Of a stretch of 64,000 nt of DNA, positions 34,765-47,960 are shown one piece after another; the first letter of the stretch is position 1, and each line of letters begins with the position of its first letter. The position numbers and the translations under genes are program-made. A model generated the notes under the pieces. It had not been told where the DNA came from. It saw only the letters and a list, made by a program, of their open reading frames with translations, and did no database searches. Location: assembly GCA_021234535.1 (NCBI GenBank), contig CM037837.1, positions 8,613,218 to 8,677,217 of the forward strand. Reading direction: 5' to 3'. The stretch comes from Stichopus chloronotus (Eukaryota > Echinodermata > Holothuroidea > Aspidochirotida > Stichopodidae).

Positions 34765-37700
34765 AAAAAATATTAAAATGTCTCTCACTATTTGAATAAT
34801 TTCAAAACTAAAGAGAACAATTTTAAATTCCACTTTGCTGGATTATCATTCGCTTAGGAACAATCTCATAATCACATGAGGAATACCAACAACCAAAGAG
34901 TAGCTTACTGGTGGATGTTTATTGGTGAATGTGAATTTGAGTTATACAAATTGAAGAAAAATTTCCAACGTTTCTCTTTGTTGTATTAAGCTTTATCCAT
35001 TAGTATTGCGGTAACTCAGTTCCATGCCGTGTAGCATAGAACGTCGAAATTGACACAGGAAACGTATTAAAACCACTCCGAAGCAAGAACACGTCGATAG
35101 ACAAGATGCACGAAATACGTTAGGTGAATCTGAAGGGTAAGCAGTCGCTCATTTCATAATCAATCCAGAGATTGATGAGTATGTAAATTACGAATTTTCC
35201 ATTACAATTGTCCATTGAAAAGGGAATAAAATGGGGTACATGAGGCCAAACTGTCAAACCTACGTTCAAACGCTCTGCTCTTCAAAAGTCTAGCATTACC
35301 ATAAAATAAATTTTTAATGGAAATTAAATCCTTCTACCCATCTCCCGATCCTCATATCATATTCAATCCACTGAAGTATAAAATGGTGAAAGATATTAAC
35401 TTAATTTGAGATAGTCAATCGTGCAATAGTTTACGATGTCCTTCTGGTACAACGCGCCTTACATGCTTTTGTTTTGAAGTAAAATGTTAATATCAGATTG
35501 AAAAATTTGCTTTTTCCTTGCTTATCTACACGTAGAGGACCATAGTCAAGTCACCCGATATACACATGGTTATATACACATGGATGACGCGTTAGGCGAA
35601 CGATGACACGAAAGTAGTGGGGGGGGGGGGCGGTCAAGAGTAGAGAAGAAATGTGAAGGGGAGGATTAGAAGAGAACGTGTTTAGTGGAGAATGAGAGAA
35701 ATGTCTCAAATATGAATAAATGCGCGAAAATGAGAACCGAATAAAAGTAAACGAGAAAAATAAGCAACATGAGAATAAAATGATAGCAAATGAAGGGAAA
35801 ATGTAAAAAAAAATGATAAAATGACAACAAAATGTGAGCAAATAAGAGGGAAAGCTTAACAAAAATGATACAATGAAAACAATATGGGAGTAAATGAGAG
35901 AGTAAGGTAGCAAATGAGAGCCAAAAATACGCATACACTCATTGCTCGAGTTTGTTATCGGACGTTTCACAATGCGCCATATAGTCTGCCCACCCTTGTT
36001 TTGGTCACACGACGTTTGTTGACACTCATGTGTATAAAGTAGGAAGAGAGCCAGAGAGAGTTATGTTCAAGGGTTAGGTTGAACGAGAGCGGGATACATG
36101 GGTACAGTAGGTAATTAAAAGGAGAGGAGGCGTTCCTTACAGGTAAGTCAGTATGTGTCCATTCACGGTTCTCTAAAACTGTGTATAAACAAATATGCCA
36201 GTGTGGCAGCAAAATCCGAGGCAACAAGGTCCTGTATATAAGTTTATTCAGACTGCAAGAGGGGGCGCTCCTTTCTTTTCATTTCACCACCTCACTTCAC
36301 CACCTCAGTTTCCTTGGGAAAAGGTGGCTAACACGAAATTAAATGATATTAAATGATTGATTTGAGAGGGTTGAAAAAAGCGGGCTCTCAATAGCTTGTT
36401 TGAAAATATGAGACCAAATTCTATTAACCAACATCTATCTGTCTTCAACATCTACTTCTTGGCAAGAAGCAGTAAGTGTGGGGGGGGGGGGGGAGGTGGC
36501 AGATGGGAATGATCCAAGATGTGACACTTGACGTCCTCAAAATATTACACGATTGTTAAACAAGTAGGCCCACAACTGACGGGTTTGCTATAAATTCAGG
36601 TCTCTAAGATCATTACCTGTGTGATTTAACATTTGACTAAGTATGGAAAGATGATTTTCTCAGTGTCCTATGGGGTAATTCAAATAACAGAGATCATCTA
36701 TTCATCAGGTGCTACCAGTTTTGGCAGTCTGAAGTGCTTAGGTACATTCAGTTGCTGAGACATCATCCTTAAAATGTTTTCATACTTTAACCTGCGATGA
36801 CCTCAAATGACCTTTACCCCCATGAAAATATATAGAGGTCATATACCTTCAGTGGACAAGGAACCCAATACCACTAGAGATCAAGGAACGTTCCCTTAAT
36901 GGGATACTTTGTTTACATGGTTTCAAAGCTATGTCTTCTATTGATCTCACATGACCTTTGACCTCTATAACAAATGACAGACATTATCTACTTATTAAGT
37001 TCTACCAATGATAATACTTTGAATTTTCAGTAACATAGATTCACTCAGCAGTGCAGAAAGTGATGCCGACCATTCAGAAATCGTCGTTCACATTCAGCTG
37101 CTGACACTTGGAAATCGCTGCTCAAATACAGCTGCCGTCCACTCAGAAATTCTCGTTGATTCGGAAGCAGCCCATTAAGACATCGCCCGTTCAAGTACAG
37201 CAGCCGTCCTGTGAGTGACAGTATGAACTATGGGACGCCAAAAAGCAAAACTCTGGCCTCTCGTTGAGGTTCCATACCTAACAAAGGCAAACCTCGCTCC
37301 GTTTCCCTTTACCCTGAACGCAAGGATATTAAAAACTGCAGTCACAATGGATACAAGGAAAAACAAAAACAAAGCAAAGTGAGCCACTAACTTTCCAGCA
37401 GACAAAAATTCATAGAACTATTACCTATCACTACATTTATGTGTTTAATGAGTCCATAATTTTTCATCTTGGCTACAAATTTGGAAAGAAAAGGGACGTA
37501 AAACAAGACAAGCAGATATTGAACAGACTTTGTTTTATGCTGTGTATGCTTTGACGACATAACTTCTGTCGTCGTCGTCAAAACTTGCAGTAAAATAACT
37601 GTTTAAAACCTGCAAAACTGTTTAACTCTTAAAAAATATTCTTAACTGATTAGCCCTAGTCACTGACATGGTCTATTACACTGGGCACTGCTTGTGCTAC

Positions 37701-40700
37701 ATAGTCCCCTAATGTACTTTTAGATTAGGTTACCCATAACTTTCTTGACTGGTGAATATTTCAAGGATGAGGAATGAACAGTTTTCAGACTTTATACACC
37801 TGTGAACGTCATTCTCGCCGATGACTCGTGGTATGAAAAACGCATTACAATGAACGCTCTTCGTGGGGTGTGTGAACAATTTTGGTTTTACAGCAGTGGA
37901 AAAACCATTTTTTAAAGGTCGTGTGACATGAAAATGAAAATTTGGTGTATTGGGTCCATTCAGCATTAAAATGACTAAATATAGCCACAAACTCCAGCAA
38001 AATCCGTCAAAAATTGGCCTATTTACAAGCAAATTAGCGTCTCACAGCTGTATCATGAATAAACATTGGCTAAGTATGCAAATTTGTGACATCAAGAGAT
38101 GGACTCCTATGATATGTCTTATCTTAATCCTTTGTTTATGTAACCTTTATTTCAAGGAAATTTGAGACTTTTACATGCCCAGAGGGGTTTACTTTGGAAG
38201 TATGTGTTTTCTTCTTCAAAAATATCGATATCACTTACCAATGTGAAACTCAGTAGTTAAGTAATTGAGAGGCAAAATATATAGGCTTAACAAAAGAAAT
38301 ACTGACACTGTGCAACACTCTACACCATCTGTTTTCCATTTTTTGTCAAACTTCGAAAAATCATACCTCCAAAACAGTCCAAAATATAAACAAAATTCCA
38401 ATAGGTTGTCACTCAGGGTTTTACTTTGCAGCTTCTGAATGAAAGGTGCTCTTTTCTAGAGGCATGTAACACAACCTTTAAAGTGTAAATAGACTGCAAA
38501 CTTTTGCTGGAGACTTGCGCCCCCTCCCCTTAAGAACTTGAACTCAAAACTCAACAAGTACAGGGAATGCTTCAATCGATTGCTATGAGATCTACGAAAT
38601 TTTAATTTTATAGAAAAGACGAAGAATTCCTAGACGAAGGATTCTCGATGAATTTTGGATGTCTGCATTGATAAGGGGGCTAAAATATATAGTAGGTCTT
38701 AGCGAAAGAAAAGAAAAAGTAATTAAAATACCATCAATTCCATATGCGCATCGACAGCAGTAGCTATAGTCGTATCCTATCAAGCCATCTCAAAACAAAT
38801 AAACTAGCCGATTAGATCAATAAGAGTGAATCCTGAATCAGTCTGATATGACGCTTACATGGTAATGACTGTATTGCATCTAACCCATGAAAAACAACAC
38901 CGCCCTCCCCAAATTCGCCAACCCCCTAGTTACCCCTTCCCTGATCCTCACTGGGACGTGAACGCAACATTGTAAAGTGCCCACTATGTTTGTGTGGCCT
39001 ATCTTTGCTGTGAATAATTTATTCATATTTAAGACAAGTCACTGAACAGAAAACGATAAGCACATCACGTACAAAGAAGTAGAACGTATAAGTAGAAGAA
39101 CAACGCTCCCAGATGGTAATAAAATATGTAATGTTAATAACATTATGAGTAAATAACTCCCACCCCCCCCCCCCTTCGTACCTTTATCAAGCAAATAAAC
39201 TGAGTTAGCAACTAATGTTGGAACTTATCATAAACAAAAAAGAAATATTCATTCTTGCTCGGGAAGTTTAATGTACCAAAATGGCACAATTGACTTTATT
39301 TAGTAATATATTATCATTTATAACAACTGGTATTGATGGCTTCACCGGTAGACAATGATGGCGGTGTATTGGACGCGATTGGAGTTAAAATCATTTGAAA
39401 TGGATGGCAATCGATTTTAAAGTTATATACAGGTAAACTGAGCGTACAGGGACTAATTGAGTTAATTTACCTTATGTTGCATGCTCAACAGGTGTTATAA
39501 AATATGAATTTTGTGAACCAACTTAATGAGCTCCTTTAAATCAGTGCTATTGCCTTGGCTGGTTGACATGAAACCATCTGGTACAATCATGTTTGCAGAA
39601 TTTAGACACCAAAAATACAATGGGATTTGAATGATAATTGTCAGAAATGTAGGAATTCAAGAAAATTTCAACTGATTTGGACAAAATATAAGTCATACAA
39701 TTATGCTTGTAAGTATATTCTACTGTGACAGTCGTACTTTTACGCTGGTGTCAACAATACGTCTCTTGTGGAATGGCCACTTCAAAAGAGAGGATACGCT
39801 AACAATAGGGCAAATGTAGATTTCAAGTTAAAGTGGTAAGACAACTAGTGAGAAAGTAAAGGCTAGTCCTCTTACAAAAGATATACGTGAACTCCACTGT
39901 ACAGCCCCCCCCCCCAACCCCACGCACAACTGAGAAAAAGTCAATACACAGTCTTTTTTCTTCGTGGTGAACAAATAAGATCCGCTAATTTGGATCTCAA
40001 CTAATCAACTTATCTCGTCATTGTTAGCAAACAGGGTTTTCGTTTGTGCTGAAGGCTTACAAATCTTCTGAAAATATGACTGACTTTGTTTTTCCATTTT
40101 TTATATCAGGCAAGGGCTACGTACAGCTTGATGGGCCATATGCATACTCTTAGCTAAGGAGACACAGGGCGAATTTTGTTACCGTGAAACTGACAGGGTG
40201 CATTTTTATTTACACAGAGTGCATATTGCTAACATAAAAGTCCTTTAATGTGCCATTGACGTACACACTTTCTGCATGGCCATGCACTTTTCAGTCCCAC
40301 AACCCCCCCCCCCCCCTCCTCCTGTCCGTCATAAATGCAATGATGTACATGTATATCCAAACATCCTCCAAATCACCTTGAATGTCAAATTGTCTGAACT
40401 GTAATATAAAAGTAGGCTTCTCTTAAGCTGTTGTAATGGTTTCTTTCAAGGGAAATGAGATTAGAAAAGGAATACAAAGTACATTCAATTCCTCCGTCTG
40501 TTATAACATCACACATTTCCGATAATGAAACGTCTCCTCTGTGTAACAGCTTTGTTGGAGAAATATGTTAACTTCCAAACAGACCATGCTACCACATAAC
40601 ACCTCCCTGATGCTACTGAGATGCAATTCTCACCTTCCAACAAATTAGAACGGGAAATTTTCCAACTTTGTATGAAAGTTTCATCCTTTTCGCTGGTATG

Positions 40701-41440
40701 CATAGTTTTTAGTAAAAAGAATTTTTTTAGTGTTACTTACGATTAACTGTATCGTAGTATAAAAAAGTGTGTAACATAAATGTGGGTAACATTACCTTTT
40801 CGTAATTGTAATCAGTTGTAGTAAATTGTGGTGTATCATTTTGAACTTACGGATAGGTGTGACGGATAGGTGTGACGCGTTACCCCATAATGTTATAATA
40901 TGCCTGGCTTTATAACAGACTTTCGAAGTTACAAACGTTACAATTAAGTTGCACATAGTAGCAAGAAAGAGGAAGATTTAGATAGGTATATCCCCTGTTT
41001 ATATACACCCTGTTGGGCAGGACCACCATTGAAGCATACACACACGGTGCCTCGTTATCTCGTACATTCTCATCAACGCACCACAATTTATTCGTGTAGA
41101 CGACAGTCAGGCGGCCGACAGATCAGGGGAATGATAAAATAGAAATGACGTAAAGCATAAGCCGAAACTATATGAGGGGAGTTTTATGTCAATTGGATGG
41201 CAGATCAGTGACGTAGCCAGTGAAGGGGGAAGGGGCACTCTGACCTCACAAAAATTTTGGGAACGCGATTGATGATATTGAAAAATAAAGGAAAGAAAAA
41301 TAAACGAGGGAGGGATGCTAATTTGAGATGGGACAGGGGACTGGGCATGTGGCTTCACAAGTATTTGAAAAGTCAAGAGTTTTCTTACAGCTTCGTGCCA
41401 ACCGATGGTGGGTCATGTCACCTTCATTATAAATTACATT
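34765..41440. other. Intergenic, no gene recognised
   Basis: No exon with family content on either strand. It contains a purine-rich minisatellite (35640-35930), long G runs (about 35620, 36480) and C runs (39162, 39905, 40303), TGACCTTTGACC-type repeat pieces at about 36750-37020, and a loosely repetitive CATTCAGAAATCGTCGTTCA-type stretch at 37075-37200. Otherwise nothing definable. Confidence 0.5.
35640..35930. repeat. Purine-rich degenerate minisatellite (AAATGAGAGCAA type)
   Basis: One strand is almost all purines, with irregular repeats of AAATGA, ATGAGA and GCAAATGA. The long hydrophobic open frame on the other strand (35551-35970) is a by-product of this composition. Confidence 0.75.
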
Positions 41441-43100
41441 CATGGGTGCAGGTATCAAAATGTTCAATTTAGCACCGTGATTGGCAAACTGAGAAGGGCG
41501 CAAATGATTCTTTTTCGGCAAAGGAGAGGAGATAGCCCATGTCCTTAATCCTCTCCTTTTGCCACGTATCTGTGGACTGGCTGATTTGAGATTCTGGATT
41601 AAGCCCTAGGAGGAGGACTCCACCTTTCCTTAAACTCCTCTCTCAGGACGGCGGTCAAGAATATGGAATAGGGAAATAAATCCTGGATACGCCCTTGTGA
41701 CAGATTAGAGAAATGATAAAGAATATAAGCGCTGGTGGCCCCAAAGTGTAACAAGTATAGGCATAATTTAGACTGAACCGTATTAAGTGAACCAAAATGT
41801 CCCTAACAAAGGTTACTGCATTTGAAGCAACACATCGCAAGTCTATGCAGGCATTAACAGCATTGATATTGCTCTTCTTTTTGCAACTTTTGTAAAGATC
41901 AGATAACTTAAAACTTCTCTGAAATCAAGTTACTAATTGACTCATTTCGAACAGATGTTTCAGCCAGGTTTCAAAATCCAACATCAGCGTGTCATCTTTG
42001 GCCACTCGCATTTGACTTGTATGGATGCATTGAATTCTCACTGTGCAAGATCGATAAGAAGTTCAGTTTGGTGATACAGTAGCAAGTCACTCTCAAAAGT
42101 CCCATGGCCTTACGCACTAAATTTAAAGTTATGTGGTCACCTAAGTTTTGTAGAAATTATTTCAGCCGTACATTCAGCTACCACTCATTGGTAAGTTAAC
42201 GCAGTGACTATTCATAATGGCACTTTGCATTGTCCGCACCTTAATTAGTTGGTAATATTTTGGCTAGCCGTCTTCACAGCTTGGTGAAATATTTGGGTCA
42301 CTTACACTTTTCCTTACTTTAGTTGGTGTGTTAACTTAGTTAGATGTCATCAATTTTTTTTAGATTCTCTAAAGTGAGCAAAGTGGCTCAAACAAAGTTT
42401 GCTCCACTAGGCAAAAGAAGGTTTTAACATCCTCAGAATCCCATTGCCTGCCTAGATTTTCATAAAACTTCATTTCAACTTGTTCTCATGGACATTTAGT
42501 TACACCTCAATAAATAACCTAAAGAAATTAGTAAGATATGACAAAAATTGAGGTCACCATGTAGATACTTGCCCGACATCTATAATTATAACGCACCTAT
42601 TTTCAAGAGTCCTTCATAAAGTCACTTACTGCCTATTTACATCGTTCTTGATAACTACAGTAACGGCCAGGCCAACTTATGACTCTCCCAAATTTTCACA
42701 CGTTGACAAGTGTTGAACAAGAAGGGTCAGAGGTGGTCCCACCTCGTGAGGATGATGCTCTTGCAGTGAAATCTCAGTATTCCATTTTCAATTGTCCCAT
42801 ATATAGCTCGAAATTTCATCCTACCATCCTGACTTTCACACCATCTGTACTTCGATATTAAAGTGTCTCTGTCTTCAACACTGACGGATCTGGGGTGGGG
42901 GGGGGGGTGGGAACTGAGCCCGACCATGGCAGCATCCAAAGATGGGAATCAAAAAGGAAAATTGTAGTTGTTATAAAAAACTTCACTTTACAATTTTACA
43001 TTTTTGTTCTGTGTAATTATATCTGGGGCCATATTCCCTTAGAGAGTATGTTCCAGGGGGCCACCCTCGTCTTTAGACCGCTCTCCTTTTCAACATACCA
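41440..43100 (+). repeat. Array module A, copy 1 (partner 55,640-57,720)
   Basis: Begins near TCAATTTAGCACCGTGATTGGCAAACT and ends with CACCCTCGTCTTTAGACCGCTCTCCTTTTCA. The order of matching blocks is the same in the partner: CTAACAA(A/G)GGTTA, AAGATCAGATAACTTAAAAC, GTAACGGCCAGGCCAACTTATGAC, CTTCAACACTGACGGATCT. The match is interrupted in the partner by about 780 extra bases (55,700-56,480). No coding capacity seen. Confidence 0.8.
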
Positions 43101-43394
43101 AAAGTTTTACCAGTGGACTTCAACTGTTGAAGTGTCTCTTTTAAATCAAAAGAGATCATAAAGAAATATAAGGTATAGCCAATAGTAGTTGAAACAACGG
43201 CGGGAAGTTTGAAGTTTTATTTGGAAGAAGTTATTACGAAATTAAAACCACTACTGCCGTGACTGTTTGTAGAAAGATGTGTTCTAAGTGTAGGTTGAAA
43301 CTGAAACACCCACAGTGGGAAGCTTGGACTGATTTCATACGTGATGCAATGGTACCGTAGTATGTTAACTAAAGCAGAAATAAATATGTGTACG

Positions 43395-43800
43395 TATAAT
43401 TGTGATCAGTAAATTTGCAACAGCTGGAGTGAATTGTGGAGTTCATGGTAGAACTTTGAGCTTATTAAGCTACCCTTGTGTTTTACTGAAGTAAAATCTG
43501 TGTCAAGACAGTGTCCGGTAGAGGTTTATGCTATAAGGCTCCTTGGTTTATTTGTATACTTTGAATGTTACTTCCACAATCAGTCCCACAGTAATACTGA
43601 TGCTATACCATATTATTTGCTTTGTCACTTTCTTAAAGATCAGATAAGTTAAAAGAAACTGCTCTAAATCTTTAACTTAAAAATGCAACCGCGTTTAACT
43701 TATACTGATGATATGACATTTCATTTTGCAGGGTCGATTAAAGATTTTTATTATTTTTTCGGTAACAACATATCACAATCAATAACCCCACTGACTAAAC
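43395..43800 (+). repeat. Array module B, copy 1
   Basis: CAGCTGGAGT, CATGGTA, AAACCATATTATTTGCTTTGTCAC, AAAGATCAGATAAGTTAAA, GCAGGGTCGATTAAAGATTTTTATT. Related copies are at about 48,020-48,340, 54,270-54,530, 57,760-58,060 and 63,660-64,000 (the last cut by the window end). Confidence 0.75.
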
Positions 43801-45344
43801 TAGAGCGTCAATGACGCAAACGTCGTCTAAAGACGGCATACAAGTTAGTAACGCTAGATTAAAAGTTGAAAGGGTAATGTCCATAATGGTATAGGAGTTG
43901 TGAATGGGGGTGGGTTACTATTCTTCTTCTGTTTGCTGGTCATTTTACTGTTTTTCGTTTTACATCCTTGTCTGGTCTTCTCATTAAAATGTTTGATTTT
44001 CTTAGGTTTAAGGAGGAGGGATGTCTGTTGTGGGGGCCGCTAAATGCAGTTTGGAACTGGTAAATAAGCAGCTTGTTCTTAACTCTGTTTTGGCAAATCA
44101 AAATCAGAATCTTGCAATCTTGCAATCGTCGTTTTGTTCTCATATTTCTTTTTGTTGTTTCGCAACAGTTTCTTAAAATTAGCTGATTTTCTGAAGGCAG
44201 TCATCATCGAGACATAATACAAGATCGCAGTACGAATAAAGAATAATGGCAATATCTTAAAGTTTTAATTTGAAACGTTTCGAAGCCATACTTCTTTATT
44301 CTTGTGAAAGTGAGTACAAAATACCCCCTTCAAGTTTAGCAGTCAACAACAGCTTTTTGCATATTCATATTTGCTATTAGTTTATACTAAATGGTGATAA
44401 AGGGTGTATCATATATTTCATGGAAAATTGACATTAATTACTATCAACCATCACGACCAAAATACGTAACCATGTGTAATACTGGAAAAATAAAATTAAT
44501 TCATGTAAAATTTAAACTAACTATTTAAACGGGCTGGCTTCGTTGTTAGTATCAACGAAAGTACTCCTTCCTCAACCATTATCCTTAATGGTTTCCACTG
44601 ACCTAGTCATGACAAACAAGTAGACTGCATGCTCTGAATAAAAGACACCCGGCTTGGGTATTACACGTTGACTACCGTAAGAAAAATATGGCACACGAAG
44701 CTACATCACAGCCACCAAGCAGAACTAATCCACGCTGCCATACCAAACCATGCTTGGCGAGGAGATTGAAAATAATAGAAACTTGATTTTGGACACAAAC
44801 AGGCAAATTTCATTTTCTCCACGGTTTCGCTATCAATTCTCACCGAATTCACGGACGACCTTCATAACAAGTGTAAAATCTAAATGAGATTAGTTAATTT
44901 TCGATTTTTTTTGCCTTATTCGAGAGAAATTGGCCATTTTCCGAAAGGGTCCATTTTGGACGCCCAACCGGTCCAGAAAAACGCCATTTTACCGAATTTC
45001 GCTTCAAAAAGTACAACTTTTGTGCACAAAAGACCCTTTTAACAGTGTGCAAAATTTCAAGAGGTAACTCCGAAATCTCTAGGAGGAGTAGGCTTTTTGG
45101 CGAAACAAATGGAGAATGATGCGAGAAAATGCGAGAAAACTAAATCGCCGATACCCACCAAATTTTACAGACGCACGCCGCCGTACACGGTCCACCCGTC
45201 CACCAAATTTCAGCTCCGTAGTTTCCGTAACGGCAGAGAAATCGCCGTCGAAAAGGCCCCGAACGCACTAATCGGTACGCATGACTGCACAAACTGCTCT
45301 GGGGATAACATTACTTCGTTCAAGATGAAGTAAAAAGAATAAAC
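43801..45344. mobile_element. 1.54-kb insertion within the array, possible TAAAC target duplication
   Basis: At 54.53 kb and 58.05 kb module B runs straight on. Here it stops at ACTGACTAAAC (43800) and its continuation resumes at about 45341 (AAACTGTAGAACG). TAAAC occurs at 43796-43800 and 45340-45344. The inserted part contains a more GC-rich, CpG-containing stretch (about 44,900-45,290). No terminal inverted repeat or transposase was recognised. Confidence 0.5.
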
Positions 45345-45399
45345 TGTAGAACGTAATGTGGTCACTGAACTCTTGTATACAGAAGTTTCGATACTGTAT

Positions 45400-46290
45400 A
45401 AATAGATTAGGAGCCTACGATATCTTGGCTTACCCCAAGTCCCTCCGGCATGAAATTTACCTCACTGAGTCCATGGAACCCAATTTGCCACAAGGTAGCA
45501 GTATGGGTATACATTACACATTACAAATACGTAAAAGCTGATACCATAATTAGATGGAAAATACCATGTGACTCCTTTCAGTCCCATAGTTGGTGCCCCC
45601 CCCCCCCCCCGCATACAGTGGTAGGCCTACAGTGTATATTTCATTTCAGTCAATGACTGTTTTAATTTGAAGACTGCACAATAGATATACATTATAAAAT
45701 GTAAATGCTGACACTATAGCTCGTTACAAAGTTCTGGTTGACATCCTTTAAAAAAAAATAGTGGAACACCCCTCTCTCTCTCCAGTATTATTTATCTTCC
45801 GAGTTCTAACCCATTAGAGTAATGGCCACACTTTGAAAATTGACGCAAACATAATCATGTGTGCGTTTATTGAAAACACAAGAGACAAATTTTGTAAAAA
45901 AAATGTCCTTTGCAACTGTTGACGATATTGTATTCACTGAACTAAGTGTATTTAATTTCATGTTGGATAACCAGAGTCAACTTATCCACTCTTATAGTGT
46001 TAACAAATTCACATGTTTGAGTTTATGGCACCAAGCAACATCAACCAATAAGGTTCATGGCACAGACACAAACGCATTCAAAATATCACACCAGTGGAAA
46101 CTCAGTACACATCATGGTGTTTGTGACCATAAATTTATATTTTTGTTGTTGTCAGGAATCAGTTTAAATTTTGAGAAATGAAATTAGATTGTAACTTGTT
46201 GTGTCTTAGCAGAAATATTGTTCATCTCCTTCTTTTGAGCTTCCACTGTACAACACAAAAACATCCAACGTGACATTGAGCACACACGTA
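45400..46290 (+). repeat. Array module C, copy 1 (partner 54,525-55,390)
   Basis: ATCTTGGC(T/G)TACCCCA, CCCTCCGG(C/A)ATGAA, CATTACACATTACAAA, TTGGATAACCAGAGTC, GTGTTAACAAATTCACATGTTT and AGCTTCCACTGTACAACACA occur in order in both. A 14-base C run at about 45,597 is reduced in the partner. Confidence 0.85.
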
Positions 46291-46719
46291 CACACACACA
46301 AGTAAAATCAAGAAATCTATATCTAACTTCATAACGTCAGTAGAAAAACTCATTTGTTTTCTATTGTTTCAACAGTCATCTATCGAAAGTAAAAATAACA
46401 AATGTGATTTCTTAAAGAATTACTTTACCTAGAATAATAGCTAGATAGAGTAATTTCCTTAAAACAGCAGCTAACCAAGTAACCTTATTCTTGTTTTTCA
46501 AAAATAGATTGGTTCCCGTCTGTACACCTTCTGATCTTTCTAATGAGAATCTTACTCACGTCTCTGAAGATACAATACATGTACAATTTATTACCAACAC
46601 AGAGGAATGGCATACTTGACATCTCCAACTTTTTGCGTCATATCTTTCAAGCCCTTGAGTATAATGAAAACATCTTTAGAATATTCATTGTACTAATTTT
46701 TCCTGCATTCTTTATCTTT

Positions 46720-47960
46720 TTAGTGTCACCTCTTATTTGTTTTTGTAATGTACACTGAGATCTCACTGGAATTGCACTGGTGAGATCTCATGAGCTAGTA
46801 TAAACTCACTGTATGAACTCACATAGATTATTTTTTAAGGTATACGTCTTGCCCAAAATCATCTCCTCATTCCTGCACGTAGAGAGCGACGCTGGACGAA
46901 AGAAGTACTTAGTAACCTCCCTTGTGAGCATTTTTTCCAATACTATGCGAAAAGCAGTGTCAGGTGACAACACAATTTGTAACTCTACATACTTATGAGT
47001 TTATGTTAGGATTTTGAAGTGTGTCTTGACGGAAAAAGCATCAGGCTTAACCAGTCCCCTCACGGAACCTGTCAATAGGATAAGAGGCCATTGGAGTAAG
47101 ACTTATATACGTCTACTCTGTACTGTATTAATTACTGTGCCACCTGTCAAAGATCAGATCAAGTTTAAAGCTCTGAACTGAAGAAACTCATTAACTTCTA
47201 TTTTGCAAACCACTACTTTTCAAAGTTCTCTGTCATCGTCTCACCAAAACAAATACCTTTGACTTATACAGATGTCTTGATCTTTCACTCTGCAAGTTTG
47301 ATAAGAGGTTTTTTGTGGTTGCCAGTAGCATATCATTCTCAATAGCAACTCTAGATGGACTTATGCACGAAATTGTATCAGTCTTGTGGTCAATGAAGTC
47401 TTGATGAACTTTCAACTATAAATTACGAGACGACTCATTGTAAAGTTAACACTGTGACTATTCATGGCACTTGCATTTTCGTTTCCTTCGTAGGGAAGAC
47501 TTATGCTAACGGTCATTGCAGGTTTATGAGACAGTTAAGTTACTTACACTTTTCCTTACCTTAGCTGGTGCGTTTTAGTAAGCGGTCGTCAAATTTGATT
47601 AAAGTTTTTCCAAAGAGATCAAACGGCCAATAAAAAAATACTCCATCAGCTAAGAAAAGTCATAACACCTCAGAATCACATTGATAGCCTAGATTTTCAT
47701 ACAATATACACTTCAACTTGCTTTCGTTTACATTCCATAAAAACCATACAAATAATTTGGTAAAATATGGCAAAACTTGCCAACTTAAAATCACCATGAA
47801 AGTCTCCTGACACATATAGCTTTGTGCCATCTGGATATTATTCATCGATGTAATTAACGTACACGGCACCAATTGGTCATTTTTAAGGGTCACCTATGAA
47901 TTCAATTATTGTATTTACGTCATTCTTGTATTCCACTTTCAGTTTTCTCATATGTCGCTT
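46720..47960 (+). repeat. Array module D, copy 1 (partners 52,485-53,830 and 61,796-62,930)
   Basis: Shared blocks: GAACTCACAT(A/G)GATTA, TTAAGGTATACGTCTTGCCCAAA, TAGAGAGCGACGCTGGACGA, CATCAGGCTTAACCAGTCCCCT, AAAGATCAGAT, CTCAATAGCAACTCTAGATG, TTCCAAAGAGATC, CTCAGAATCACATTGATAGCC. All three copies lack a shared open frame. Confidence 0.85.
46756..46790. repeat. Inverted repeat with self-palindromic arms (TGAGATCTCA)
   Basis: TGAGATCTCAC (46756-46766) and GTGAGATCTCA (46780-46790) are exact reverse complements, and each contains the 10-bp palindrome TGAGATCTCA. The second D copy (about 52,487-52,520) keeps one arm and has a point change in the other. Confidence 0.75.

Noticed and set aside
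35551..35970. 139-codon minus-strand open frame, very hydrophobic
   Set aside because: It is the complement of a purine-rich minisatellite; composition alone explains the Phe/Leu/Ser-rich reading, and no family signature is present.
37730..38032. 100-codon minus-strand frame
   Set aside because: No domain, no splice context, ordinary AT-rich sequence; within chance expectation for this length of DNA.
45861..46181. 106-codon plus-strand frame
   Set aside because: It lies in duplicated module C; the second copy (about 54,965-55,280) breaks the frame, and the protein resembles nothing known.
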